DNA of 64,000 nucleotides from Shimia sp047124445 (GCF_047124445.1 NZ_CP138921.1:2294001-2358000), one strand, 5' to 3'; counted from the first letter of the stretch, positions 51,956 to 60,315 are shown. Notes: generated by a model from the letters alone, not told the origin. Program-made: numbers and translations.

Positions 51956-52421
51956 ACTTCGCCGCAGAGCGGTAGTGCGACGAGGCAGCCGCCTCAGCCC
52001 AGCGCCCGGTGGTCCAGTTGTTGTTCCCACCCTTCATCGGCTTGCCATAGAGCGCCTCTTGGTCCAGCCCGTCAATCAAACGATGCCACCTCAAATGCGC
52101 GGCCTCAAATCCTGCCTTTGCGCTGTCCCAATCCACCTCCTGATGCTTGGCCAACAAGTCCGCATTATACGCTTTCAGCTGGTTCCACTTATACCCGGGC
52201 GCTGGAAAGGCCACGGCTTTACCCGCTTGCCCATCGGCATACCAGCCAAGGAACAAATCAATCCAATGTGCCCGATGCACCAACACATCGCGCATACTCC
52301 AATTGTCGCCATGCTGATACAGCGCCAGATCCGGCGGCACGGAGGCAATCACCTTCTGAAGTTTCTCAAATTCCAAGTCGGCAACGGCCAACAAATCCGC
52401 TTTGGTCGTAGCTGCAGGCAT
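51921..52421 (-). CDS. ClbS/DfsB-family four-helix bundle protein (DinB-like)
   Basis: This 166-residue protein matches the ClbS/DfsB (DUF1706) family: NWSMRDVLVHRAHWIDLFLGWYADG near residue 45, then PAPGYKWNQLKAYNADLLAKH and the C-terminal WAEAAASSHYRSAAKFIR helix. ClbS protects colibactin producers by hydrolysing the cyclopropane warhead; most relatives have no known substrate. GGGAGGTGC precedes the ATG at 52421. An FNR-type box lies 46-59 bp upstream, which is unexpected for this family. Related DinB-like bundles are often thiol- or metal-dependent. Confidence 0.83.
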   Translation of the reverse strand: MPAATTKADLLAVADLEFEKLQKVIASVPPDLALYQHGDNWSMRDVLVHRAHWIDLFLGWYADGQAGKAVAFPAPGYKWNQLKAYNADLLAKHQEVDWDSAKAGFEAAHLRWHRLIDGLDQEALYGKPMKGGNNNWTTGRWAEAAASSHYRSAAKFIRACLRQVAA

Positions 52422-52466
52422 AATGCACCTCCCGCTCAAAGATACTTGCCAGCCACACCTTCATCT

Positions 52467-52480
52467 TTGACGTGAGTCAA
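52467..52480. promoter_or_regulatory. FNR/FnrL-type operator upstream of DfsB-like gene
   Basis: TTGAC-GTGA-GTCAA is a perfect 14-base palindrome of the same type as the ccoG site. It is 46-59 bp before the DfsB-like start, so a -41.5 placement gives a leader of about 11 bases that still includes the ribosome binding site. The other neighbour, the EamA gene, ends rather than starts here. Confidence 0.68.
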
Positions 52481-52551
52481 GGCACCCAATGAGCGAATCT
52501 GTCAGACAAAAATTGTTAGCGCCCCAAAAAATTTACCCTACCCCCCGCGCC

Positions 52552-53433
52552 TTACCCCTCGTTTTCAAGCAGCATCCACAACGCCACACAGGTCAGGCCA
52601 ATGCCAATCAGCACAAAGCCACTGGGCGCGCCGTGACCCAAGCCGATCTCCCACAAGATCACCCAACTGGGCACCAGATAGGTGTAGGCCATCACCTTGG
52701 CACTGGGCAGGTGCAGCGTCGCAAACTGCAACAACACAAAGGTCGCCGCAGAAGCAAACACCGCCAAATATACAATCGTCCCCCAGACCAGCGGTTCCAG
52801 CGCCAACCAGTCCGTCGTCCACAAGTCGCGCCACCCCACCCCGGTCAGGATCACCAAGCCCGCGATCAACGTGCCAAAGGTGAACACCACCGGCGCCTCA
52901 CCGCGATTCAGCTTGCGCACCATCGGCGTATACAGCGCGTGCAACATGCAACCCCAGAAATAGTAGATTTCTCCCTGCCCAACCTCAAACCGCAGAAACG
53001 CCTGCCAATCCGCCCGGAAAATCACCCACAGCGCCCCCACCGCACCAATACCAAGCGCGACAAACATCCGCTTGGTGGTGATCTGGCGCAGCAATACCCA
53101 GCCAAAGCCCGCCGACATCAACGGCGTCAGCGTGAACACCGCCGCAGTGCTCACCGGATGGGCGGTCTTTAACCCCTCAAACATCAGCACAAAGTAACCG
53201 GCAAACAGCCCCCCCAAGATCAGGTACCGCCAAGGCGCCCGCCACGCGGAAGGCGGCAACCCCTTGGTCGCCAACGCCGCCACGCCAATCACCCCGGACG
53301 CGATCAGAAACCGCACCGCATTGAGTGCCGCAGGCTCCAGCGCATTGGCACTCATCGATCCAAGCGAAAACGAGCCGGCCACCAAAGAGGAGAACAGCAA
53401 CATGGCCAAATGGCCGCGAAGATGGAGACTCAT
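52552..53433 (-). CDS. EamA/DMT-family transporter
   Basis: The 293-residue protein has about ten membrane helices in two EamA repeats (for example HLAMLLFSSLVAGSFSLGS at the N-terminus and GLVILTGVGWRDLW... in the second half). These are drug/metabolite-type exporters; the substrate is unknown. Its ATG overlaps the LysR stop (ATGA), so the two are co-translated and LysR probably regulates it together with the divergent azoR. Confidence 0.88.
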   Translation of the reverse strand: MSLHLRGHLAMLLFSSLVAGSFSLGSMSANALEPAALNAVRFLIASGVIGVAALATKGLPPSAWRAPWRYLILGGLFAGYFVLMFEGLKTAHPVSTAAVFTLTPLMSAGFGWVLLRQITTKRMFVALGIGAVGALWVIFRADWQAFLRFEVGQGEIYYFWGCMLHALYTPMVRKLNRGEAPVVFTFGTLIAGLVILTGVGWRDLWTTDWLALEPLVWGTIVYLAVFASAATFVLLQFATLHLPSAKVMAYTYLVPSWVILWEIGLGHGAPSGFVLIGIGLTCVALWMLLENEG

Positions 53434-54314
53434 CGTGGCGCGATCCAATCCTGCGCGCGCTCCTTCAGGAACGCCAAGAACGTCTGCACCTTAATGGTGC
53501 GATGCAAATCCACATGGGTGATCAGACGCACATTGATGTCCCATTCCGGCTTGGGCGCCAGCACCTGCTGCATCGGCTCTGCTGCGTCCACGTCCCAAAC
53601 TGGCAGGAACCCCAACCCGGCCCCAGAGCGGATGGCTGCCGCAATCGCCCGGTCCGACGTAGAGCGGAACACGACATTTTCACGCGGCACCTGGGCTTTG
53701 AGCCAGCGATAAAACGGCGCACGGCTGTCCGGGTTGTCATGCCCTGCAAAGCGGTGGTTCACCAAATCCGCCTCATCTTTGGGCGCGCCGTGCTGGGCGA
53801 TATAGCTGTCCGCGCCATAAAGCGCGGCGGGCAACTGCGCCAGTTTCTGCACCACATTGTCCGGCTGCACCTCGCCGTCGCCTGCGCGAATGGCCACATG
53901 CGCCTCTCCATATTCCAACCGGAATACACGATCCCCGGTCAGAAACCGCACCAGCAAATCCGGATGCGCCGCCTGAAAATCTGCCAGGATTGGTGCAACC
54001 AAATTTGCAAACCCGCCCAGCGCCGTCACCACCAACTCGCCGGAGACATCCGCGCCGCGCCCTTTGATGCGGCCTTCCAACTGACCAAACTGATCGTCCG
54101 TGGTCTGCGCCACCCGCATCAGGTCTTCGCCCGCCTCCGTGGCCGTATACCCCCGAGCGTGACGCTGAAACAGTTTCACGCCAAGCTGGGCTTCCAACGC
54201 ATCAATATGCCGGATCACCGTCGCGTGGTGCACGCCCAGCACCTCCGCCGCGCCGCTCACCGTCCCCTGCCGCGCCACCTGAAACGCCGTGCGCACCTCA
54301 TCCCAGTTCTTCAT
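53430..54314 (-). CDS. LysR-family transcriptional regulator
   Basis: This 294-residue regulator has an N-terminal HTH (VSGAAEVLGVHHATVIRHIDALEAQLG, residues 18-44) and a LysR substrate-binding domain. It diverges from the azoR gene across 128 bp that include an inverted repeat, TTGCGATT-N8-AATTGCAA. It is coupled downstream to the EamA transporter. Regulation of azoR, for example by quinones or electrophiles, is inferred from the arrangement. Confidence 0.9.
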   Translation of the reverse strand: MKNWDEVRTAFQVARQGTVSGAAEVLGVHHATVIRHIDALEAQLGVKLFQRHARGYTATEAGEDLMRVAQTTDDQFGQLEGRIKGRGADVSGELVVTALGGFANLVAPILADFQAAHPDLLVRFLTGDRVFRLEYGEAHVAIRAGDGEVQPDNVVQKLAQLPAALYGADSYIAQHGAPKDEADLVNHRFAGHDNPDSRAPFYRWLKAQVPRENVVFRSTSDRAIAAAIRSGAGLGFLPVWDVDAAEPMQQVLAPKPEWDINVRLITHVDLHRTIKVQTFLAFLKERAQDWIAPR

Positions 54315-54367
54315 ATCCCAACCTCAAAAACCATTTTGTGCATTTTCAAACACTCCGTGCGCATTAG

Positions 54368-54391
54368 TTGCGATTGTGTGTGAAATTGCAA
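54368..54391. promoter_or_regulatory. Inverted repeat in LysR-azoR intergenic region
   Basis: TTGCGATT (54368-54375) and AATTGCAA (54384-54391) match at seven of eight positions across eight bases. LysR-family sites are often interrupted palindromes in the divergent promoter, as here, 52-75 bp upstream of azoR. The assignment is tentative. Confidence 0.4.
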
Positions 54392-54442
54392 TAGCCCATC
54401 TTCCTCTCAATCACAGACGCAACCACTCACGGACACAAAGAC

Positions 54443-54988
54443 ATGACACACACCGTTCTGCACATTGACACCTCCGCCCGCTTCACCGACTCCGCCTCCC
54501 GCGCCGCCTCCGCCGCGCTCGTGGCAAAGCAAAACGCCAGCCACGTGATCCGCCGCGATCTCTCCGAAACCACGCTGCCGTTCCTGGACGAAGGTTTTGC
54601 GCAAGCCACCTTCACCCCACCAGAAGCCCGCACCGAGGCGCAAAACGCTGCCCTTGAAACCTCCGACGCCCTGGTGGCCGAACTGCAAGCCGCCAACACC
54701 CTTGTCATCGGCGTTGCAATGTACAACTTCTCCATCCCGGCAAGCCTCAAAGCCTGGATCGACCAGATCGCCCGCGCAGGTGTGACCTTCGCCTACACCG
54801 AGACCGGCCCCAAAGGCCTGCTGGAGGGCAAAAAGGCGGTCATCACCATTGCCTCCGGCGGCACTGAGGTGGGCTCAGACATCGACTTTGCCTCCAACTA
54901 CCTGCGTTTTGTGCTGGGCTTTGTGGGCATCACAGATGTGACCATCCTGAACAAAGACGGCGCCGAAGTGGCCGCGAAGGCCGCCTAA
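54443..54988 (+). CDS. azoR: FMN-dependent NADH-azoreductase/quinone reductase
   Basis: This 181-residue flavodoxin-fold enzyme has the N-terminal IDTSARFTDSASR phosphate loop, VAMYNFSIPASLKAWIDQIARAGVTF near residue 92 and SGGTEVGSD, all hallmarks of AzoR/AcpD. It reduces azo compounds and quinones by two electrons with NADH, protecting against thiol and quinone stress. Length is near the family norm of about 200. A divergent LysR gene is the likely regulator. Confidence 0.93.
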   Translation: MTHTVLHIDTSARFTDSASRAASAALVAKQNASHVIRRDLSETTLPFLDEGFAQATFTPPEARTEAQNAALETSDALVAELQAANTLVIGVAMYNFSIPASLKAWIDQIARAGVTFAYTETGPKGLLEGKKAVITIASGGTEVGSDIDFASNYLRFVLGFVGITDVTILNKDGAEVAAKAA

Positions 54989-55051
54989 GCTTCTTCTTGC
55001 CAAAAATATCCTGGGGGAGTCACATCCACGATGTGACGGGGGCAACGCCCC

Positions 55052-55588
55052 CTACCCCAGCTCCAGCATCTCCGGCGTGACATTCAGTTTTTCAAAGAAC
55101 ACCCAAAGAGCGCTGACATCCATCGCCACCGTGCGGTCATTCACCAGCGGGTGCATGTAGATCTTGTCAGCATCCTTAACGGCTGCATCAATGAAGAACC
55201 GCACACCCGCCTCAGCCCCGTTGATCATCGCCAAAGGCGTCACCGCACCGGGCCGCACGCCTAAGTTCTGCAACAACCGATCAGCCGACCCAAACGACAA
55301 TCCGCCCACGCCCAGCTGTTTGCCCAAGGCCTTCAGGTCGATCTCGCGATCCTGCTCCAGCGTCACCAGATAATTGCGCTTCTTCTTGTCCCGCAGATAC
55401 AGGTTCTTGACGCGAAACGCTTCCTCTCCAGACACCTCCATCGCCGCCTCAACAGACTTGGCGTCCTCCACCGTGCGCAGCGGCACATGTTCGTGCAGCA
55501 TGTAACCCAGACCCCAGTCCTTTAACTGCGCCAAAAGCACATCCGAACTCACCGGTAACGTGTCCTGAAACTCAGATGATGCGTCCAT
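55052..55588 (-). CDS. Prolyl-tRNA editing-like aminoacyl-tRNA deacylase (YbaK/ProX family)
   Basis: The 178-residue protein has the YbaK/EbsC fold: EHVPLRTVEDAKSVEAAMEVSGEEAFRVKNLYLRD, then LVTLEQDREIDLKALGKQLG, and the C-terminal VNDRTVAMDVSALWVFFEKL. The KNLYLRDKK block, RPGAVTPLA and absence of a fused synthetase fit the PrdX/ProXp group that clears mischarged Ala- or Cys-tRNA(Pro). The ATG at 55588 has GGGAGG at good spacing; one codon earlier is also ATG. It diverges from ffh. Confidence 0.88.
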   Translation of the reverse strand: MDASSEFQDTLPVSSDVLLAQLKDWGLGYMLHEHVPLRTVEDAKSVEAAMEVSGEEAFRVKNLYLRDKKKRNYLVTLEQDREIDLKALGKQLGVGGLSFGSADRLLQNLGVRPGAVTPLAMINGAEAGVRFFIDAAVKDADKIYMHPLVNDRTVAMDVSALWVFFEKLNVTPEMLELG

Positions 55589-55851
55589 CATCGCCTCCCA
55601 TCTCTTTCCTTGCCCCTCCATGCCGCGCCACACCTGATGATGTAACCCCAAAACCGCCCGCTTTGCTTGACTCTGCGACTCCTTCGGCGTAAACGCGCAG
55701 CACTTCCGGGAGTCCGTCAAACTTCCGGTCCTAGGCATAATGCCGGGATCGCCCCCCATCAGCGCGTCGCGCCCATGGGGGACATTGGCGTTTGGGCGGC
55801 TCATCCCTATGTTTGGGCCAGATTTGAAACGGTGATAAGGAGCCGGTAGCG

Positions 55852-57393
55852 ATGTTTGAAAATCTAAGCGAACGCCTCTCTGGTGTCTTTGACCGCCTGA
55901 CCAAACAAGGTGCACTGTCTGAAGACGACGTAAAAACCGCCCTGCGCGAGGTGCGCGTTGCCCTTCTGGAAGCCGACGTATCGCTGCCCGTCGCCCGCGA
56001 CTTTGTCAAAGCCGTGCAGGAAAAAGCCACCGGCCAGGCCGTCACCAAATCCGTGACCCCGGGCCAGCAGGTTGTGAAAATCGTCCACGACGCACTGAAA
56101 GACGTGCTTGCAGGGGACGAAAACGCCGAACCCGGCACGCTCAAAATCGACAGCCCGCCCGCCCCGATCCTGATGGTCGGTCTGCAGGGCTCCGGTAAGA
56201 CCACCACCACCGGTAAACTTGCCAAACGCCTGACCGAGAAAGACGGCAAGCGCGTGCTGATGGCCTCGCTCGACATCTACCGCCCGGCCGCGATGCAACA
56301 GCTGCAGGTGCTCGGCACCCAGATCGGCGTCGACACCCTGCCCATCGTGCCAGGTGAGTCCGCCGTACAGATCGCCAAACGCGCCAAGCAGCAGGCGACA
56401 CTGGGCGGCTACGACGTCTACATGCTCGACACCGCCGGTCGTTTGCAGATCGACGAAGTCCTGATGAAAGAAGTCGAGGACGTGCGCGACGTGGTCAACC
56501 CACGCGAAACGCTGCTCGTGGTCGATGGCCTCACCGGTCAGGTCGCTGTGGAAGTGGCGGAAGAGTTTGACGGCAAGATCGGCATCTCCGGCGTGGTCCT
56601 GACCCGTATGGACGGTGACGGCCGTGGCGGTGCCGCGCTCTCGATGCGCGCAGTCACTGGCAAACCCATCAAATACGTCGGCCTCGGCGAAAAGATGGAC
56701 GCGCTCGAAACCTTCGAGGCGGACCGGATCGCAGGCCGTATTCTGGGCATGGGCGACATCGTTGCCCTCGTGGAAAAAGCTCAGGAAACCATCGAGGCTG
56801 AACAGGCCGAGAAAATGATGAAGCGCTTCCAGAAAGGCCGCTTCAACATGAACGACATGAAAATGCAGCTCGAGCAGATGCAGAAAATGGGCGGCATGGA
56901 AGGCATGATGGGCATGCTGCCCGGCATGGGCAAAATGGCCAAACAGGTGCAGGACGCGGGCTTTGACGACCGTATGATCGTGCGCCAGATCGCTATGATC
57001 CAATCCATGACCAAAATGGAACGCGCCAACCCGCAAATCCTGCAAGCCTCCCGCAAAAAGCGGATCGCCAAAGGCTCTGGCATGGAGGTCTCCGACCTCA
57101 ACAAACTTCTGAAGATGCAGCGCCAGATGGCCGACATGATGAAGAAGATGGGCAAAATGGGCAAAGGCGGCATGCTGAAACAGGCCATGAAAGGCATGGT
57201 TGGCAAAGGCGGCGCGGACATGGCCAATATGGACCCAACCCAGATGGACCCAAAGCAGCTTGAAGCCGCAGCCAAAGCGCTTGGCGGTAAAGGCGGCCTG
57301 CCCGGTGGCCTTGGCGGCCTTGGCGGCCTTGGTGGCATGGGCGGCGGCATGGGGCTTCCGTCCGGCCTGTCCGGCTTTGGGAAAAAGAAGTAA
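55852..57393 (+). CDS. ffh: Signal recognition particle protein
   Basis: This 513-residue GTPase has an N-domain with ALLEADVSLPVARDFV, the G-domain P-loop GLQGSGKTTTT near residue 110, DTAGR near 190, TRMDGDGRGGAAL near 246, and an M-domain rich in Met (GRFNMNDMKMQLEQMQKMGGMEGMM onward). The C-terminus carries GGL/GGM repeats. It pairs with SRP RNA to target membrane proteins co-translationally. It starts an operon that runs through trmD; NIPSNAP overlaps its stop by one base. Confidence 0.97.
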   Translation: MFENLSERLSGVFDRLTKQGALSEDDVKTALREVRVALLEADVSLPVARDFVKAVQEKATGQAVTKSVTPGQQVVKIVHDALKDVLAGDENAEPGTLKIDSPPAPILMVGLQGSGKTTTTGKLAKRLTEKDGKRVLMASLDIYRPAAMQQLQVLGTQIGVDTLPIVPGESAVQIAKRAKQQATLGGYDVYMLDTAGRLQIDEVLMKEVEDVRDVVNPRETLLVVDGLTGQVAVEVAEEFDGKIGISGVVLTRMDGDGRGGAALSMRAVTGKPIKYVGLGEKMDALETFEADRIAGRILGMGDIVALVEKAQETIEAEQAEKMMKRFQKGRFNMNDMKMQLEQMQKMGGMEGMMGMLPGMGKMAKQVQDAGFDDRMIVRQIAMIQSMTKMERANPQILQASRKKRIAKGSGMEVSDLNKLLKMQRQMADMMKKMGKMGKGGMLKQAMKGMVGKGGADMANMDPTQMDPKQLEAAAKALGGKGGLPGGLGGLGGLGGMGGGMGLPSGLSGFGKKK

Positions 57394-57728
57394 TGATCAC
57401 CTGCACCCTCACATATGAGATCGACCCAAATCAGGTCGCGGCCTTTGAGGCCTACGCCAAGGCGTGGATTGGTCTGGTCAACCGGATGGGCGGCACCCAT
57501 CACGGCTATTGGTTGCCATCTGAGGGGGCCAATGACGTAGCCTATGCGATGTTCTCCTACCCGTCTCTGGCGGCCTATGAGGCGTATCGCACTGCGTCGA
57601 TGGAAGACGAAGAGTGCCAGAAGGCTTTTGCTTTCGCACAGAAAACCGGCTGCATCCGCCGCTACGACCGCACATTCACACGACCGGTATTGGACGCCGC
57701 GCCCATCGAGGCTCTGGACGCGTTCTGA
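57393..57728 (+). CDS. NIPSNAP-family protein
   Basis: This 111-residue protein fits the NIPSNAP/ABM dimeric alpha-beta barrel: MITCTLTYEIDPNQVAAFEAYAKAW, then GGTHHGYWLPSEGANDVAYAMFSYPSLAAYEAYR. The family has no settled biochemical role. Its ATG overlaps the ffh TAA (TAATG), and its TGA overlaps the next ATG, so it is translated with the ffh transcript. Confidence 0.85.
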   Translation: MITCTLTYEIDPNQVAAFEAYAKAWIGLVNRMGGTHHGYWLPSEGANDVAYAMFSYPSLAAYEAYRTASMEDEECQKAFAFAQKTGCIRRYDRTFTRPVLDAAPIEALDAF

Positions 57729-58315
57729 TGACCCTGCACACCACATATCCCTGGGAGGCACCTGCCACCGGACCTGCCGCCGCACAGGCGACGCAGATGG
57801 AAATGTGTGTGCCCACGCTTGAGACACCTCGTCTGTCCCTGCGTCCGATGCGCCTGACGGATTTCTCAACCTTTCACGCCATTCTTTCCAGCGACCGCGC
57901 CATTTATATGGAAGGCCCGTTTGACCGAGACGAAGCCTGGGCAGAGTTCACCCAATGCGTAAGCGGCTGGATGCTGCGCGGTGTGGGCTACTTCGCCATC
58001 GTGAAAGCCGACACCGGTGCGGTTCTGGGCTTTGTGGGTCTGGGCATGGAGTTTGGCGATCAGGAACATGAGCTGGGCTACTTCCTCACCGAAGACGCCG
58101 AGGGCTTTGGCTATGCGACAGAGGCCGCCGAAGCCGTGCGCGACTTTGGTTTGGGCCAGATGGAACTGCCATCATTGGTCAGCTACGTCGACCTGCCCAA
58201 CACGCAGTCCGCCGCCGTCGCCGAGCGCCTCGGTGCCAAACGCGACGCGCAGGCCGAAGCGATGTTTCCCGAGCCGGTTCAGGTGTGGCGTCACCAGTTG
58301 GAGGCCTACGCATGA
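57728..58315 (+). CDS. GNAT-family (RimJ/RimL-like) N-acetyltransferase, paralogue 1
   Basis: The 195-residue protein has the Acetyltransf_3 pattern: LETPRLSLRPMRLTD near residue 31, HELGYFLTEDAEGFGYATEAAEAV near 113 (acetyl-CoA loop), and AERLGAKRD near 168. It starts TGATG with the NIPSNAP stop. An N-terminal extension of about 25 residues distinguishes it from the three paralogues that follow. RimJ/RimL relatives acetylate ribosomal or other N-termini, which fits its location in a translation operon, but the target is unknown. Confidence 0.9.
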   Translation: MTLHTTYPWEAPATGPAAAQATQMEMCVPTLETPRLSLRPMRLTDFSTFHAILSSDRAIYMEGPFDRDEAWAEFTQCVSGWMLRGVGYFAIVKADTGAVLGFVGLGMEFGDQEHELGYFLTEDAEGFGYATEAAEAVRDFGLGQMELPSLVSYVDLPNTQSAAVAERLGAKRDAQAEAMFPEPVQVWRHQLEAYA

Positions 58316-58860
58316 TGCGCATTGAGATCCCCCAACTTGAAACCGAACGTCTGATCCTGCGCGGCCCGCAGTTGTCTGACTTTGAGGCCGTTGCAGCTTT
58401 CTTTGCTTCTGACCGCTCCAAATTTGTCGGCGGCCCAATGTCGGCGGAACAAGCCTGGCGCACTTTGGCTTTGGAAGCCGGCCACTGGGCCCTGCGCGGC
58501 TATGGTCGCTGGATTGTGGCGGAGCGCGACACCAACGCGCCGGTTGGCAACATCGGCCTCTGGTTCCCACACGGTTGGCCAGAGCCTGAAATCGGCTGGG
58601 ACCTGTTTGAAGGTTTTGAAGGCAAAGGCTACGCCACCGAGGCTGCCACTGCTGCCCGCAGCTACGCCTATGACGTTCTAGGATGGGACACGGCCATCAG
58701 CTTGGTGGATCCGAACAACACAGCCTCGCGCAAGCTGGCGCAACGTATGGGCGCGCGGCACGACGGCGACTTCACACATGAGCGCTTCGGCACCGTGCAA
58801 ATCTGGCGTCACCTGTCTCCGGACGAACTCGTCAACGGCGGCATGGAGGCCTACGCATGA
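58312..58860 (+). CDS. GNAT-family N-acetyltransferase, paralogue 2
   Basis: This 182-residue protein has LETERLILRGPQLSDFEAV near residue 9, GHWALRGYGRW near 57, WPEPEIGWDLFEGFEGKGYATEA near 88 and KLAQRMGAR. It shares the unusual RS-x3-GGP and GHW-x2-RG-x-G-x-W motifs with paralogues 3 and 4, so these arose by duplication. Its ATG overlaps the stop of paralogue 1 (ATGA). The acetyl-CoA loop is intact; the substrate is not evident. Confidence 0.92.
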   Translation: MMRIEIPQLETERLILRGPQLSDFEAVAAFFASDRSKFVGGPMSAEQAWRTLALEAGHWALRGYGRWIVAERDTNAPVGNIGLWFPHGWPEPEIGWDLFEGFEGKGYATEAATAARSYAYDVLGWDTAISLVDPNNTASRKLAQRMGARHDGDFTHERFGTVQIWRHLSPDELVNGGMEAYA

Positions 58861-59378
58861 GCCTTGACCTGAACATCCCTGTGATCGAAACTGAACGCCT
58901 GCGCCTGCGTGCGCCCCAGCTGTCCGATCTGGACGCCATGGTCAAATTCTTCGCGTCTGATCGCAGCCAATATGTCGGCGGCCCACGCGACGAAGCCACA
59001 ACCTTCATGAGCCTGACAAGCCGCATTGGCCACTGGGTTGTGCGCGGACATGGCCTTTGGCACTTCGAAGAAAAAGCCACCGGCACCTTCATGGGCTGGA
59101 CCGGCGTGATCAACGCCCCAGGTTGGCATGAGCCAGAACTCGGCTGGAGCGTGATGGAAGCAGGCGAAGGCAAAGGCTACGCCTCGGAAGCGGCCCTTGC
59201 CGCGCGGGCTTACGCAGCTGCAAATTTCGGCATGCCGCAATTGATGAGCTACCTGGCGCCAGCCAACGCCCGATCCATCGCCATGGCCAAACGCCTTGGC
59301 GCAACATATGAGCGCGAACATCAGCTGCATGGCAAACTCTGCCATGTCTACCGCCATCCGAAAGTGGAGGCCGCCTGA
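58857..59378 (+). CDS. GNAT-family N-acetyltransferase, paralogue 3
   Basis: This 173-residue protein has IETERLRLRAPQLSDLDAM, SDRSQYVGGP, GHWVVRGHGLW and GWSVMEAGEGKGYASEAALAARAY, closely parallel to paralogue 2. AKRLGATYER follows. The start is ATGA-coupled to paralogue 2, and the TGA overlaps the ATG of paralogue 4. The acetyl-CoA loop is intact, so it is likely active. Confidence 0.92.
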   Translation: MSLDLNIPVIETERLRLRAPQLSDLDAMVKFFASDRSQYVGGPRDEATTFMSLTSRIGHWVVRGHGLWHFEEKATGTFMGWTGVINAPGWHEPELGWSVMEAGEGKGYASEAALAARAYAAANFGMPQLMSYLAPANARSIAMAKRLGATYEREHQLHGKLCHVYRHPKVEAA

Positions 59379-59983
59379 TGCCCACCAAAACCATTCCAAT
59401 CCTTGAAACCAAACGTCTGGTCCTGCGCGGTCCGGAACCTGAGGATTACCCGAACTTCAAGGCCACCTTCGCCTCCTACCGCTCCCGTTTCATGGGCGGT
59501 CCGCTGAATGCCTATGAAACCTGGATGCTCTACGCGGCCGAAATCGGCCACTGGAACATCCGCGGTTACGGCATGTGGATGATCCACGACAAAGAGACCG
59601 ACGAAACGCTGGGCATGGCCGGTGGCTGGTTCCCTGCCAAATGGCCAGAACGTGAAATCGCCTGGATCATCTGGCCCGACAAGGCCGGTCACGGCTACGC
59701 ACTGGAATCCACCCACGCGGTGCGCCGCTATTTCTACAACGAGCTCGGCTGGGACGGGGCTGTGTCCTACATAGACCCGAAAAACCTCGACTCGATCCGC
59801 CTGGCCGAGCGCCTCGGCGCTGTAAAAGACAAATCCGCACCGTCGGTGGACGGGCATGATGTGGTCTACCGCCACCCCTCGCCCGAAACCCTGGCCTCCT
59901 CTCAGATTGGCGATGCCATCGAGATGGAAATCAGCCACTACGCCGACCCGATGTTCAAACCGAAAGGCTACGCTCTTGACTGA
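59378..59983 (+). CDS. GNAT-family N-acetyltransferase, paralogue 4
   Basis: This 201-residue protein has LETKRLVLRGPEPEDY, YRSRFMGGP, GHWNIRGYGMW and EIAWIIWPDKAGHGYALESTHAV. The loop reads KAGHGYALES where the others have EGKGYA-x-EA, so the acetyl-CoA contact is slightly altered. A C-terminal extension of about 25 residues ends the array. Its last eight bases overlap the chorismate mutase TTG start. Confidence 0.91.
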   Translation: MPTKTIPILETKRLVLRGPEPEDYPNFKATFASYRSRFMGGPLNAYETWMLYAAEIGHWNIRGYGMWMIHDKETDETLGMAGGWFPAKWPEREIAWIIWPDKAGHGYALESTHAVRRYFYNELGWDGAVSYIDPKNLDSIRLAERLGAVKDKSAPSVDGHDVVYRHPSPETLASSQIGDAIEMEISHYADPMFKPKGYALD

Positions 59984-60272
59984 CGACACCCAACGCGCCG
60001 CCGACTTGCTGAAAGGCTACCGCGACAGCATCGACCGCCTCGACGCGATCCTCGTCTACACATTGGGCGAGCGGTTCAAAGCCACGCAGGCTGTTGGCAA
60101 GCTCAAAGCCGAACACGACCTTCCCCCGTCCGATCCGGATCGCGAAGCGAAACAGATCGCACGTCTTGAAGATCTTGCGAAGAAGGCCGATCTGGACCCT
60201 GAATTCGCCAAGAATTTCCTGAATTTCATCATCGCTGAAGTCATTCAGCACCACAAGAAACACCAGGAATAA
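59976..60272 (+). CDS. Chorismate mutase (AroQ type)
   Basis: The 98-residue all-helical protein has the AroQ pattern: LLKGYRDSIDRLDAILVYTLGERFKATQAVGKLKAEHDLPPSDPDREA, with the conserved Arg/Asp of helix 1, Lys39-like KLKAEHDLP and the PxxDxxRE segment. It converts chorismate to prephenate. A TTG at 59976 is chosen because AAAGG lies upstream and homology begins there; it lies within the end of the last GNAT. The separate prephenate dehydratase is encoded at 39395. Location in a translation operon is notable. Confidence 0.87.
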   Translation: MTDDTQRAADLLKGYRDSIDRLDAILVYTLGERFKATQAVGKLKAEHDLPPSDPDREAKQIARLEDLAKKADLDPEFAKNFLNFIIAEVIQHHKKHQE

Positions 60273-60315
60273 CAAACCGTTGAGCAGGGCTGCCTCTGTT
60301 CTTCGACACCAACCC

